Part shown: piece after piece, positions 49,033 through 61,370 of the stretch
Layout of the letters: every line of letters starts with the position of its first letter
How positions within the stretch are numbered: the stretch's first letter is position 1
Assembly: GCF_020085105.1 (NCBI RefSeq)
Contig: NC_058055.1
Span: 16,563,822-16,627,821, forward strand
Reading direction: 5' to 3'
DNA from: Siniperca chuatsi
Taxonomy: Eukaryota > Chordata > Actinopteri > Centrarchiformes > Sinipercidae
Length of the DNA: 64,000 nucleotides
The notes under the pieces: generated by a model
What the model saw: the letters and a program-made list of their open reading frames with translations, nothing else
Database searches by the model: none
What the model was told of the DNA's origin: nothing
Translations under genes and position numbers: made by a program

Positions 49033-49091
49033 GAAACAGTGGTATGGGTTGGATCAGTCCTCCTTTAGCTGACTGCAGCCTGTCAGAATAA
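49033..49091 (+). other. aldh3a2: Candidate alternative last exon (or exon remnant) of aldh3a2
   Basis: The 25-bp GTACAG-to-GGTTG segment at 49027-49051, which spans an acceptor and the first 19 bases of exon 9, is identical to 45945-45969. Joined in phase to exon 8 it reads GNSGMGWISPPLADCSLSE and stops at 49089-49091, with an AATAAA (49087-49092) overlapping the stop. The product would be about 424 aa, lacking the rest of exon 9 and the membrane anchor. It may be a used isoform, or the relic of a partial duplication. I see no second exon 8 beside it. Confidence 0.4.
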
Positions 49092-49099
49092 AACAGGAT

Positions 49100-50765
49100 G
49101 TGAAGGATGTTTTTATTTTATTTTCAAACAAACACATTTAAGCAACCTTATAAACTCTAATCTCTAAACAATAGTTGCAAAAAGTTTTTTTCATACTTTA
49201 AAAATTTTAAGGGATTTGTAATTAATAGTTAAATAAATATACATGTATTTCCATATTGAATTAATATTCAAATAAATATATTTCTACATGTATCAGTTTG
49301 TGATTTGATTGTTTATTTTCCATTATTTATTATTACAAAGTAATATATATTATTTACTATGCTGAGTTGGTTTCCTAATTTTCTGCTAATTGTGGCCTCT
49401 CCCGGGTTAAAAATAAATTCCCAATTCCGCAGTTTACAGTGAGACTATTAAATATAAATAATTAGATGATTGATCCTCATCATTTTGGCAGTTAGTGTAC
49501 AAGACATTAATGTACTTCTGTGTTTTATACTAACATGAAATTATTTGCAAGACTGCAACTTTGGGAACAGTACTGCCAATTTTAAATTAAAAAAAGTAAC
49601 AAAGAAAAAGCAACATGTTTTTTTTTAGAGACATGATTTATCCATAATCTCAGTGTCCACAATTAATTTTAATTTCTCCCAGATGTGAGTTGCTCCTCCA
49701 TTTCCATTGTATTCCATTGTATTTTCACCACCACACACATAGCATAAAAAACACAGATGTAACTAATAACATTAACGATGCCTCATGCCATTCCAGTGAG
49801 CTAGCATGCACAATTCTAGCCTGATAATCAGAAGAAATTCAAAAAGCAGATATTTTGACTTGTTGATTTATAGTATATAAAAATAACAGGAGTTACTAGT
49901 AGCATTGCACTCCTGTAACATTGTCGGACTCACGATGGACAATTAAAAAAAGGATCAAAATTGATGTAGTGGAACCAGAGATATCGTCTCTTTTATTCCA
50001 CACATTCTTCTTCATTGTCAAAACCAGGTGCCTACATTACCCACAATGCAACTCGACCACCGATCGTTTGGTCAGAGATTCAGATGTGTTATGCTAGTAG
50101 CAGCTAATGTAGCCTCGAGCCGCTAGCCTCAAGCAGAGATGAGGAGCGGCCTACAGAGGTCTGGTAACTTCACTTCTTTCCAACTCCACACCCTCAGATT
50201 TTCTTTCATTTTTAAAGTTGTAAAACACAGCTCCCTCTGGAGCCACAAAATGCTTTACACAACTTTTTTTCACATATGCAGTAGTACACCCCAACACCTG
50301 TAAGCAAGCTGCCCTTTAATTTAGTCACTTTTCCATTATGAATGCACTACACATTCAAAAACCTGGTTTGAACTGGGATTGTGACATAGCTTTCAGTCAG
50401 ATGAAGAAGGCAGAGGCTGCCTACATTTAGGTTCAACACACAGGAAACTAACTGGCTCCAACGCTACATGCACAATTGTAAGAACCATGAAAATGAGTTC
50501 TGAATGTACAAGTGAAATGTATGTGAAATATAACTACTCAATAAAAAAGATATTTGGAGAAATAACACCACAGTTTCGGATTTTGTCACCAGGTGTCTGT
50601 CTTTCCTCGTTCAGACACCTGAACGAGGTGTGTGTTACACACACACACACACCTTTTGTCACACTCATGACCGTCTCCCTCCCACCCTCAAATGCAGCTC
50701 AGAGTCAGTATGTGAAGGCAGCTGAAATTAGTCTGTCAGGATCTCCTCTGGTCTCTGTGCTGATC
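49100..50765. other. aldh3a2-ca4 intergenic spacer
   Basis: AT-rich, with a degraded relative of the vtn intron 5 MITE (about 49728-49870) and a CA run (50638-50652). The perfect hairpin CCTCGTTCAG/CTGAACGAGG lies at 50605-50628. No TATA box convincingly placed for ca4. No exon seen. Confidence 0.4.
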
Positions 50766-50829
50766 ATGGATGTTTCTGTCTCCCTCCTGACTTTGCTTTC
50801 TCTTCTCTCTCAGTGCACAGGTAGGACAC

Positions 50830-50893
<64 letters not shown>

Positions 50894-53800
50894 ACAGTAC
50901 TTGGACAATTAAAACTGCATTCAAAAAGCTATGAATGCTTGGGTTCAGTTTTCTGTTTACACCTTGCCCTCACATTCTTTAAATTTGGGAGTTTTTAACT
51001 TATTTTATAAAAATTATTCTTATTTCGGCTTAAAATTAAAGTATTATGTTGCAGCTACTTAAAAAATACTGAAGAGTTTGTTGCAGCATTTAATTAAGAT
51101 AGATCACAGATACTTAAAAAAACTTTTACAGCTAGAGAATTTAATTAAAGGCAGTGGTTCTCAACTTGGGGTACGAGACAGGTCACACAATAAATCAATT
51201 CAATTTTATTTATATAGCGCCAGTTTATAACAGAAGTTATCTCATTGCACTTTTCCTACAGAGCAGGTCTAGACCGTACTCTTTATAATATTATTTACAG
51301 AGACCCAACAATTCCCACCATGAGCAAGCACTTGGTGACAGTGGCAAGGAAAAACTTCCTTTAAGAGGCAGAAACCTCGGGGAGAAACCAGACTCAATAA
51401 TTAACAGGTGAAAAGCAGGAAAATCCTTTCTGCAACACAAAGACATGCATATTTTTACTGAATTTTCATGAAAATTACTGGTAATTTTACTTCTTCAGGA
51501 CAATTCAAATAAAACAAGGTGAAAAAAACTGGTCACAACTGGTAGACACATACAACCAGTGATGAGGTGTTTCAAGAAGGGCTGCAACTAAAGATTATTA
51601 GTCCAATGAATTATGACCAATGAATAATATGCTGATTATTTTCTCAATTAATTGATTAACCTTTGGTCTATAAAAACACCAGAAAACATTACATACATAC
51701 ATACATACATACATACAAAAATACCCACAAACATTTAATTTAATGTAAGACAAGGAAAAGCAGCCAATTCTCCCATTTTTTCTTGGAAAATTACTTAAGA
51801 TAATATTATTAAGATAATAGTTGAAAATTATTAGATAAATAGTTGCTGATTCATTTTCTGTCAATCAATTAATCGATTAATTGACTAATCTTTGCAGCTC
51901 TAGTTTCAAGTAGATGTTGCTTTGTTTTAAAGTGAGCCTATGTAATGTTTGTTGAAAAGCAGCCACTTTGGTCACAATTCACAAGAGTCGCAACAGAAGA
52001 GTCATAAAGTGAGCAAACTGACTTACTCGTGTCAGTTACACAGAAATATCTATCTAAAGTTTGCTAACATCAGGTAACATTAGCCACCACAAGCTACTGG
52101 TCGAACCAGACCACGTAAGGCTGTATTCACTCCAAATCAGGCGTTGCAGCGATCAGCGCAGGGTTGTGTGTGTTTATTTGTGCTTTAGAACGTAACCAAA
52201 CGTAACCACTATGAAACAATCTGAAAATAATGTTTTATTTCTCTGATTCACCGGCTTTCTCGCTGCCACCGCTCCCTCTCTTCATTCACTCTCTAGCTCG
52301 CTCGACCACCGCTACTCTCTCTCTCTCTCAAACAAATGGACACAAACCAAAGGAAGCTTCTTGGTGTCGCTATTTTTCAGCATAGACTGCAAGCCAGACA
52401 CTAAATAAACCAAGTGAGGACACAAGAGAGTATCATCGTTCGGTCCTATTCAAATTAATGTGAGGACTGGCGTTTTTACAGCAATGCGTGATTTGGTGTG
52501 AATATAGTCTAAAGGCCTCCACACATGACCAGCGGTGAAACTGCTCTGCACTGGCTGTGCCATTGTTTTCCTATGGGGAGAGCAGTGGCGCCCAACTACG
52601 TCGAAGGGCGCACCACTGGAAATTGCCACCAAGCACTGCACTTCCAAGCGCAACCAATGAGATAACAGTTGTATAACGCCAGAAGCGTTTTTAAACATTT
52701 AAAAACATACCACGATCTCGCCAGAAAAAGTAATGCATGGTGAAATGTCAGCAGTCAGATGGGGCTACCACGTTTGTGAATAGTAATATAGTTTACAAAC
52801 TTAGCTAAATCCAATGCTAAAGTTAGCTTAGCGCACTTCTTGATGACCCTCGCTTTGCCTCTGCAAGTGTCTGCACTGCCTCGCGGTGAGCGAAGAGCAA
52901 ATTTCTTATCATGAGAAGGCAGCTTAAGGATGTAGCAGCAACACCTCTGAGCATACTGAATTGAGCTACATTGTTTTCTATTGCTTATGAGTTCAAATGA
53001 TCATTTGCAAGAGGAATAATGTTTTATTTTTTCTTTAAAAACTCACACTGTGTTGCTTTAAAGGGGCAATATATACCCACTGAGCAACAGACGTCATTTT
53101 AACATCGCCTCTATGTTTTAGCTCTGATATAGACCAGGATTTTTTGGGCTACATATAGCCTGGTTTTCGACCATATTTTAAAAACATCATTACATATTTT
53201 AAGAATGCATCTAAACCTGTAAATATGTAACATAAGCACTGCCAACCCCCGCGTTTAACTGTTTATTTTTTTGTCATATAAACAGATTCTGTTTACTCAT
53301 ATGCCACAATGCAATGTTACATTGAATGGATGTTTATGTCTAATAGTGTAGTTTCATTTCTTTGACATGGGCTATGCGTAGCCATGATTTAGCTCCGAAC
53401 TAGACAGGCTATTTGTAGCCCACTTCTAGCCAAAATAGTTTTCATTGTAGTTTTTAGTCTAAATAAAGATGTAATTTCAATGCCTTTAAATTCATATAAA
53501 ATGTCATAAATATGGAACCATATAGGCTGTGTGCTGCCAACAAGAAGCTTTAAGGACATCGTAATGAGAGAAGTTCTGTACATTAATGTAAAATAAGAAA
53601 TTGCACTTACTGGTGTAACACGCATGCGCAAGTTACTATTGACAGGAGATTGTGGTGAATGAGTGTGTTGCACCTTCCCTTGGGAGAACGGGGTCCAAGT
53701 CCCCTGTGAGGCATGTTCTTATACTTATACTGGCTTTCAATTGAGAAATTTCAATGTGGTTTTTTAGTAACACTAGAGACAATAAGCTATTATTTGCACA

Positions 53801-56800
53801 AAAGTGAATCCTATAGCCATTATTTTCTTGTTTATCAGACATACTGTATGTATGTAGTCACTAAATAGCTGTCTAATTGATGGCTAGGCTATGGTTAGAA
53901 GTCTTCTAAACTTTCACTTCTGAATCTAATGTAACCACATTTTAGACTAGACTATGTACCATATAAACACCTTTTAGACGTCAAATCAACGGAAAATTTC
54001 TCAGTGGGTAAGATTTGGCCAGAATTTTATTTTAAAACATTCAAAAAGTGAACTAACCTTATGATATTAGGATGCTAACCTGCTAGCCCCGGCCTGCCCT
54101 GTGTTGTAATACCACATCGAGAGGCGATACTCCTGACAGTATAGCTCAGGTAGATCCAGGAGATGTGTGCCAGTGGCAAGTTTGTTACGTTACACAAGCT
54201 CTCTTAGTCTAATAAATAAACAAAATAAACTCACAAAATGTCAAGAAAGATAATATTCTAACAATTTTCCTTATCAAACAGCAAAATACAACTGTACACC
54301 TTCTGAATTCACGTTTCTCTCTTTCACCGAAATATTACATCGTAAAACACACTTAATTCAAACTCCACAGAAACAAAATAAAACTCACCAAAACCGTGTT
54401 TGTTAGTCTTTCCACTGTTCCAACAATCACCAACTCTGGTTTGGTCAAAATAAATCTTTAATCCACCGTGTTAGATGCGAAAAATATTCTGGCTCTACAC
54501 GATGTCGCTACCTCTCTGCCCGACCTTCCTCTCGCTCCTCTCCCGCTTGACGACTCTCCTGTCCCCGTCTCAACGCGCCGTGTCTTCGTCTTCTTACAGA
54601 GAGTCCTGGTCGGAGCCGCTGTAAATCACCTCGTATTCCCTCAAACCGGCTTCCGTTGGTCTCGGAGGCTGTATTCGGTCTGGTCTGGCCATGTTCACTG
54701 GCTGGCTACTGATCCCGGTTCCGTTGCATGCTCGCCCGACGGTTCTGGTGCTCAGTCAGTTAATAGAACTGCTAAGTTAGCTGCACGGCTAACTGAGCTA
54801 ATTAGCCAACGGCAGTCAGCAGCAGTTGTGACCTGATATGTGATATGCTGCCCCCTATTTATTTGGAGTATGAATTCGACAGAGAGTAGTCTCACTTCTT
54901 ACATATTGCCCCTTCAAACGCTGAAAAGATTGGGAACCACAGATTTAAACGATTAATTTCTCTAAGATGCTGGTTCATTAGAAAATATCATGTAATTATA
55001 AGGAAAGGAAAAGAAAGGAAAGGAATTTAAAAAATTTAAGTGGATTGTCTTAGGTTTGACTTTTCTGTGCTGCTCAGTTTGGCACAGGTGTTTGAGCCAG
55101 GTGGCGTAAAGCCAACCTCCACCTGTGCATTGTTCTCAGTTGGTGAGAACTGTTATCCCGTTTCAAAGAATGGCATTGTGGGAGGCAGCGGGGTTAATCT
55201 GTGTTCCTATATTAGCTAAATGGTTCTGTATAGCGCCTTTCATTCCCACCGCGGAGTCAGACACTGGAGTTTCATTCACATCAGCAATACAATACACAAC
55301 ACAGCACAAGACTAAATGACTTCATCAGCACCTGTTGAATGGACACGTTTAATGCAGCGTTGCAGAGGCAGTTAAGGTTTTCTGAGCCAATGAGCCACTT
55401 CACACTGAATGCAGTCAGTGCAATCACAACCACTTCTGCATAACACACAACTCGCATGTGTGAAAGATTCAAAATCAGTCTGTATCTCTTTATCTACCAC
55501 TCACTGTGTTTGGTTTAGACGTAATAATTGAACTAATTTAATTGGTGAATGCTGTGAAGTCTCTCCATTCGATTTAATATGCCATATAAGTCAATAGTGG
55601 CAATTTAGCTTCCACTATGATCATTGATTTAACAGGCATTATGATCACAGCTGCAACATTTGCCATCTTTATCATATGCAGCCGTGTCAATGTGTCTATT
55701 TTAACAGTGGTCAGCCTGAGGTCTATATCTTCAACTCTGATTAGCTAATGGCATTGGCTTTTTGAATGCTAACTGTGAGAAACAAGTAAATATCTCCTAG
55801 CAGGCACAGCGGAGCTCCTAGTGTTGTGTACCAAGAGGCTTATATTATACAAACATTAATTGTTAACAGTTTTTCTCCAATGATCTGATGCACTTCTGCC
55901 ACCTTTAGCAAAAACTTCAAATGTATTCAATTTTTTGTGATTCAGTGCTCTTTACTTTTCACATGCATTGTTTGCAGAGCATTTCTGAGTGCATATTTCA
56001 CCTGAGAGTCTTCTGCTCACAGTATTCTGGTTCCCAATGAAAAGAAATGTATTTCTGTTCTTTCAACTGTTTAAAAATATGCAAAAGTTCAAAACTTTTA
56101 ACTGTATAATCAGTAAGAAATCACATGTTAAGGGACACACCGGGTGAGTTACCTGGTGTTTGCCCAAAAAATGGGAGCCAAGAGTAGGAAATGCAGCTGT
56201 GGTGTGGCGATGTGGAGAGTCTAAGATGGGGAAATCTATGGAGGGACAATATACTTTTGCAGCAGTTTTACCAAACAAATCTAAGAAAATCAATGTTCTC
56301 CATTACTCAATAAGAGTGAGATTTTTTTTTGGTGTTGGAAATTTCGCAAACATAAATCTCATGTCCGTGTGATAACATCACTGTAGTCTTACCAAGGTTG
56401 GATTTGTCACTCAAAGCATTTCTATCTAAGATGTCTGACCAGGGAGGATTTTACAGAAGGTGTAATGTGGCAGTAAAAAGTAGCAAACAGACTATTTACT
56501 TCTAGTCTCAGTTTTGTTCATCACCATTCAGGTGTGAACTTATGACTAGATGCACCGTGTTAAGAATGTTGTTTTTCATTTTGCTGTCTTGAGTGAGACG
56601 GGTTTTTTGTTGTCTTTTCAGTATGTGAACTTGTTGATTGTGTGAGAACACAAATGAAAAACACAGTTTTGGTGTTTGTGTTGCCTATTCTCAAAACTTT
56701 TTTGTCTCTAACTGTGCATCTAAACAATGCAGAAATACTCACAAATTTTAAATTTTTATGATTTAATGAATTTCCTACCAAAGAACATGTTAATAATAAT

Positions 56801-59800
56801 GGATAACATTTTTGTGTATTTAGCCTATTGTCACTACAGCAGCTCTCTAGCTAGTTAGCTGGATAAGTACTCTGCCAAATTAAAGGAGTCATTGTGGTTT
56901 CTTATTAACCCCATATGCTCAAAGTAGACCTGTGTGGAAAATGCCTCATCTATTTTAATTTTCTGTGTTTGTGTAACCTCCAGTTAAACTGCATCGAGCT
57001 CAGCACTGAGGGCTGTGACTGTAATACTTCATTAATTCTTCATTGCTGATGATGTTATGCGCTCTCAGAGAATGTATATTTAACTGCTGAGCACAAAAAG
57101 GGCGACTAAAGGACAGTTTTAGTAATGTGAGAATTAATAATTATCTTGGCTTATGTGTGTGCGAGAGAAAGTGTTTTACCTGCTCTGACTTCTCAAGGAT
57201 CAGTGGCAGAGCACAAACACATTAGCAGATCAACTTGTAAGATTGCTGACAGAGAAAAAAAACACTGTGGCTAATAGAGCGTGAAAGTCAGAAGAATTAA
57301 TACTAATTTATTAACTGGAGAAAGCCATCTTGTTTGGCACATGGGGGAACTGTCCTGAACAAGAATATACTGTATGTCTGTGTCTGAACCGAGTGCTGTA
57401 CTTTCTCTCCAGCTCTGTGGTGTTACCAGAGCCAGTACTCCTGTGATGACACATGCAGAGGTAAGACCTGATGGAAAGTATACGTGTAAGTATTTTAAGA
57501 CACAAATCCAAAATTGAAAGAGGACATTTGCCATTTTCAATCTGTCTATAAGTAAAACACTAACCTGCACTAGCGTAGTCATTTTAGAACTGCTTTAACC
57601 CTTTAACACAAACCTCCCTTTTGGGGGTGGTCCACCTAAATTTAAACAAACATCATTAGACCCTTGTGATGAATTTGGACTCAGTTTATTATATTGTTGG
57701 ACTGCCAGACTGCTTTGAAGGCAAGAAGACACTGTTTTTAAAGCGTCTATAATTAATATTTTTATATTAACAATGGATCACATGACCACTTGTATGTGAA
57801 AGGGGATTGCTTATAGCGATGAACCCACAAAGAATTATCACAGACTCAGCGGCTCTCTGGAGCTTTATGTTTTAGCTCATTGTTTTGGTTTTACGGCTCA
57901 CAACTTTACTGTTTTGGTTCACTCTCACCGCTTTCTTAATGTCATTTTCGACCACAGCAAGAAGCTGTCAGTAAAAAAAGCTCTAAAAACCCACTGTACA
58001 CTACCTGCTCAGCACCAAACAACAGATGACTTATCAACTAGCTGGTGAACACAGTGGAGCATTTAGCAGCTAAAGAGCCAAATATTTAAAGCAAGTGAAT
58101 ATTGGACCAGAAGCACGACTCCAAATGAATGTTAATGTTTCTCCGTCTGTTAGCTCACACATTTGCCTTATCAATTTAATTAGGTGATAATATATCAGTG
58201 TTGTGTTCACAGCTTGTTTCCGCTGCCCTAAAGTGGCACAAGAAATCTGTTTTTCAGGTTTAAAGTTTCAGGCGTATACTCTTGCATAAACTTTCAAAAA
58301 GTCTCGAAAATCTCGAAGAGACAGATTTTAAAAGAGAAAGGTCAAAAACAAAGCAACCAAGGTCAAGATTTCCTGACTTTTAGTCCCTTGTAGTAGTGAA
58401 GCGTCAAAAAATGCTGAATCCTACAATACCCATAATGCACCTCAATAGTCTTTTTCTTTAGCCCCCTAAATGCCCACTTCTTTTAAACAACACACTTCCA
58501 GTTTATAACACAGGATATAATTAAAAAGTCTGAAGCCCAAGCAGAGATAACTCAGATAACATCATCCCCATCGGCTTTTAGCAGCTTCTAAAAAAATGGA
58601 TCATTCGACTTAAATTCTGATAATTCAAATAGTCATTCTTGATCTGGCCTGAGATATTTTCTTTATAGTTTTACAGCCAATTATTTTGCAATGCACCAAA
58701 TATTATTAAAATGTATTGATATTTATTCATACTTCTATTACTGCTGTGCAATATCCTCTGTCTCATTATAATCTTAATAAACTATACTTTCACTTGACAG
58801 TTCGTGCGCTATTACTTTATACCGTATTATTATCATCATCTGGTAAACCCACTTTGTACTTACAAATTGTACACACTTATTTTAATTTTATACTTATATC
58901 CAATTGGTACTTAATTTATCTGACCTGTATTATAGTGTATTATATTTTTTGCTTAGTACATCTATTCCTGTGTGCACTGACGTGATAGTGAGCTGCTGTA
59001 ACCCTCGGGGATCAATAAACTATTTCTGATTCTGAAAACAATTAGCTGAAAACAACTGAAAGCAGAAGACTATACATTCATTTTCAGCGGGATTAACAGT
59101 ACTATCAATCTTTTCACAACAGAAGGGGTGAACTGAGGGATGTTATTATGTTTTATGGAGCTTTAAAGGTAATATGTGTAAGAAGAACTTTAAGCTGTCC
59201 CAGCCAGTGAAACCTAAACTTTCATGTTGTTATCGTTGTTGCTGCTGCTGTTTGTGTTGTTTAGACCCTAACAACTGGGCAGCTCAGTTTCCCAGCTGTG
59301 GAGGATTACGCCAATCACCAATTAACATTGTCACCAGCAAAGTGCATGTGAACAGCGCCTTGCCACCCTTCGACTTCATCGGTCACACCAACACAATCAA
59401 CATTACAGTGGAAAACAAAGGACACTCTGGTAGTAAAGCCCACTTTAATGTTTTCTTCCTCTCCAGACCAATTTGTTGCCAGATGTTAAACACCTCCAGT
59501 TTGTTAATGTACTCTTAAGTTTGATATCTGTATTAAGAGACGGTCTCTCTTCCACATAGCTCACTTTGTTCTGCCGCAGTCGGTCCGACTGACTGGAGGA
59601 GCTCTGCCTGGTCACTACAGAGCCGCTCAGTTTCACTTCCACTGGGGAGGCAATGGGAGACCAGGATCAGAGCACACCATTGATGGAGAGAGGTTCCCCA
59701 TGGAGGTACATCACACAGAAGCCAACATATTATTTGTTACTATGAAAATAAAAGTGTGCTGGAAAACATCTTTACACAGGGACAGTTTACACAGGGGTCA

Positions 59801-61370
59801 GCAATTAGGTTGAACCATGGGACAGTTATAATATGAGCTTCATATTTATATTAATATCTACAATAGTTTTGTCAAATCAGCCAATCAGAGGAGAAAATTG
59901 GAACTACCCTTCATTGATTTGTTTACCCACAAAGCTATCAGCTAATCAGAGGACAGTTAATGTTTTATCAAAGGTTTGTGTTACACAGTGCACTGTAGTA
60001 TAAAATGCACTCTGCTATATAACTCAATGTGCTGTGTTTTGGGTTTCCAGCTACATATAGTTCACATCAAGGAGCCATACGGCTCTCTGGCAGAGGCAGA
60101 ACATGATATGGCAGGTATAGCTCTGCTTGCCTTCTTGTTTGAGGTAATACGTTAAGATCTATTCATCATCATCTCCATTCTTAATCAAATAAAAACGCCT
60201 TTTTAGACTTGTGCCGTAATGTCGATGGTGTCTTCCTCTCAGGAAACAACAGATGATCACCCTCATTTGGACACAGTAATAACTGCTTTGGGCCGAGTAA
60301 AAAACAATGGTAAGAGGCTGGTAACTTAAATGTGAAGAACAGAAAAATGACACAATGAACATTTTTACAGTATACGGTCTGTTAGCCTTAGACTTATAAT
60401 GAAATTCATTATTTTTTTCATTGTATTGTACAATTTTACCAAATCCTAACTTTGCTTCCAAACACTTCTCTGCTCTTCTTTCGGTGTTAAGGCAGCAGCA
60501 CAGTGATCCCAAACTTTCGACTCAGTGACATTATCCCATCAGCAAAGGAGCTCCACAGTTACTACCGCTATGTGGGCTCCATGACAACTCCAGGATGTGA
60601 ACAGGCAGTCGCCTGGACGATGTTTCACAGGACCCTGTCCATCAGCAGTCGACAGGTGAGCAACTATAGATTGAAGGCTCAGGGTCAGCACACTGGTGAC
60701 AAACTAGACTTCCTGGTTGTATTTTGTCAACACATCTATTAACCTTCAAATTGACTTTTGACATAATATAGATACAGTCAAGACTCTTGAAGTCCTTTAA
60801 ATTATTCATTAAAGTACTTCTACATAACTTACAACAAAAATGTTTGGTAAAGAGAGGTTATATTCCACTGCAAAATAAAACTTTTATGATTCAATTTCTG
60901 GGAATTAAAAATAAGAAGTGTCTCTTGTAATGACTTTAATTTTTAAGACCTAGAAGTTCAGCATTGGAAAAATGGAAAGTAAATGTCTGAAGGATCAGTG
61001 TCTGGGAAAGTAACCTTTGAGTCACTGACAGAAACATTAATGTCCCTTTTTTGCATTTGAGCAGCAAAAATACTACTTTATACTGCAACGTTTCCCTAAA
61101 AATGTTGAATCTGCACTCATTTTCTTCACTGTATAAACCTCCTCCTCCATCAGTTACTCTTTTTTCTCCTTTCCACTCCAGCTGGATGCAATAGCTCAGC
61201 AGTGTCGATTCTGGACGGGACAGCCCATGATTGACATCTTCAGACCTACGCAGCCTCTGGACGGCAGGGTTGTGTACCGGTCCAAGGCGAATGCAGCTCC
61301 GACAAGTGTGATCCACTTGTGGTTCGGCATTTTCTCAGTTGTGCTCGGGAAAACGGGTCTCATACACTGA
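50766..61370 (+). CDS. ca4: ca4-type GPI-anchored carbonic anhydrase (8 exons, 308 aa)
   Basis: Extracellular alpha-carbonic anhydrase interconverting CO2 and bicarbonate at the cell surface. Exons: 50766-50820, 57413-57460, 59265-59429, 59560-59705, 60051-60143, 60243-60309, 60492-60655, 61182-61370, all phase-consistent. The signal peptide is MDVSVSLLTLLSLLSQCTG. Next comes the Cys-containing N-terminus (LWCYQSQYSC) as in CA IV, then RQSPINIV. His88 (NKGHS) is the proton-shuttle position. Zinc ligands are His115 and His117 (FHFHW) and His140 (LHIVH). SMTTPGC is the Thr199 region. The C-terminus is hydrophobic (SVIHLWFGIFSVVLGKTGLI), after a small-residue stretch fit for GPI attachment. Human CA4 is 312 aa. 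The upstream ATG in the same open frame (50487) is ignored because it would bury the signal peptide. A ca15-like paralogue is the alternative name. Confidence 0.88.
50826..50890 (+). repeat. (CA)n microsatellite at ca4 exon 1 donor
   Basis: About 30 CA units starting six bases after the exon 1 donor GTAGGA. Confidence 0.95.
51190..51405 (+). repeat. Teleost interspersed repeat (TTTATTTATATAGCGCC type)
   Basis: CAATTCAATTTTATTTATAT followed by AGCGCC, then AGACCCAACAATTCCC and GGAAAAACTTCCTTTAAGAG with CCTCGGGGAGAAACCAGACT. This is a very common fish dispersed repeat. Its class is not certain to me. Confidence 0.55.
51577..51902 (+). mobile_element. hAT-like MITE with perfect 8-bp target duplication
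   Basis: Flanked by GTTTCAAG on both sides (51569-51576 and 51903-51910). Ends AAGGGCTGCAACTAAAGATT and AATCTTTGCAGCTCTA are inverted repeats. This fixes the hAT assignment of the whole GGGCTGCAAC family in the window. It contains a CATA repeat (about 51689-51716). Confidence 0.8.
52117..52515. mobile_element. MITE-like inverted repeat element in ca4 intron 1
   Basis: GGCTGTATTCACTCCAAATC near 52121 and GATTTGGTGTGAATATAGTC near 52491 are inverted. A second repeat, starting GGCCTCCACACATGACCAGC, follows directly. Target site not resolved. Confidence 0.45.
53060..54915. mobile_element. Composite element with AAGGGGCAATAT inverted ends
   Basis: Left AAAGGGGCAATATATA (53060) and right ACATATTGCCCCTTC (to about 54915) are inverted. 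A second element (53076-54008) is inserted only about 15 bp inside the left end. The CpG-rich right part has a 122-codon open frame (54468-54836) without any recognised domain, so I do not call it a gene. Confidence 0.5.
53076..54008. mobile_element. Nested element with CCCACTGAG ends and TA target site
   Basis: Starts CCCACTGAGCAACAGACGTC and ends CTCAGTGGG. Both flanks are TA (53074-53075 and 54009-54010). The subterminal GACGTC / GACGTCAAAT stretches are also mirrored. Non-coding. Interior holds repeated GGGCTACATATAGCC-type motifs. Confidence 0.6.
54916..57412 (+). other. Rest of ca4 intron 1
   Basis: AT-rich intron sequence with no exon or clear element recognised, apart from short GA-rich and T-rich tracts. 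Confidence 0.4.
57820..58270 (+). repeat. Interspersed repeat shared with 40480-40850
   Basis: Same ordered segments (CACTACCTGCTCAGCACCAA, CTAGCTGGTGAACACAGTGG, TTTAGCAGCTAAAGAGCC) as in aldh3a2 intron 2. In ca4 intron 2. Confidence 0.5.

Noticed and set aside
48950-49091. A second, tandem aldh3 gene
   Set aside because: Only the exon 9 acceptor and first codons are repeated; no second copies of other exons are seen between 48.4 and 50.7 kb.
50487-50765. Upstream in-frame ATG extending the ca4 protein
   Set aside because: It would place about 90 unremarkable residues, including a CA-repeat-derived run, before an excellent signal peptide. The start at 50766 fits CA IV proteins.
50820-50912. 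Open frame running through the CA repeat (Thr-His repeats)
   Set aside because: It is intron sequence after a donor; the repeat merely lacks stops.
51689-51716. Regular CATA repeats as a CRISPR-like array
   Set aside because: A simple tetranucleotide microsatellite in a vertebrate genome, with no spacers.
54468-54836. 122-codon open frame
   Set aside because: It lies inside an inverted-repeat-bounded element, shows no known domain, and its length can be explained by high GC content.
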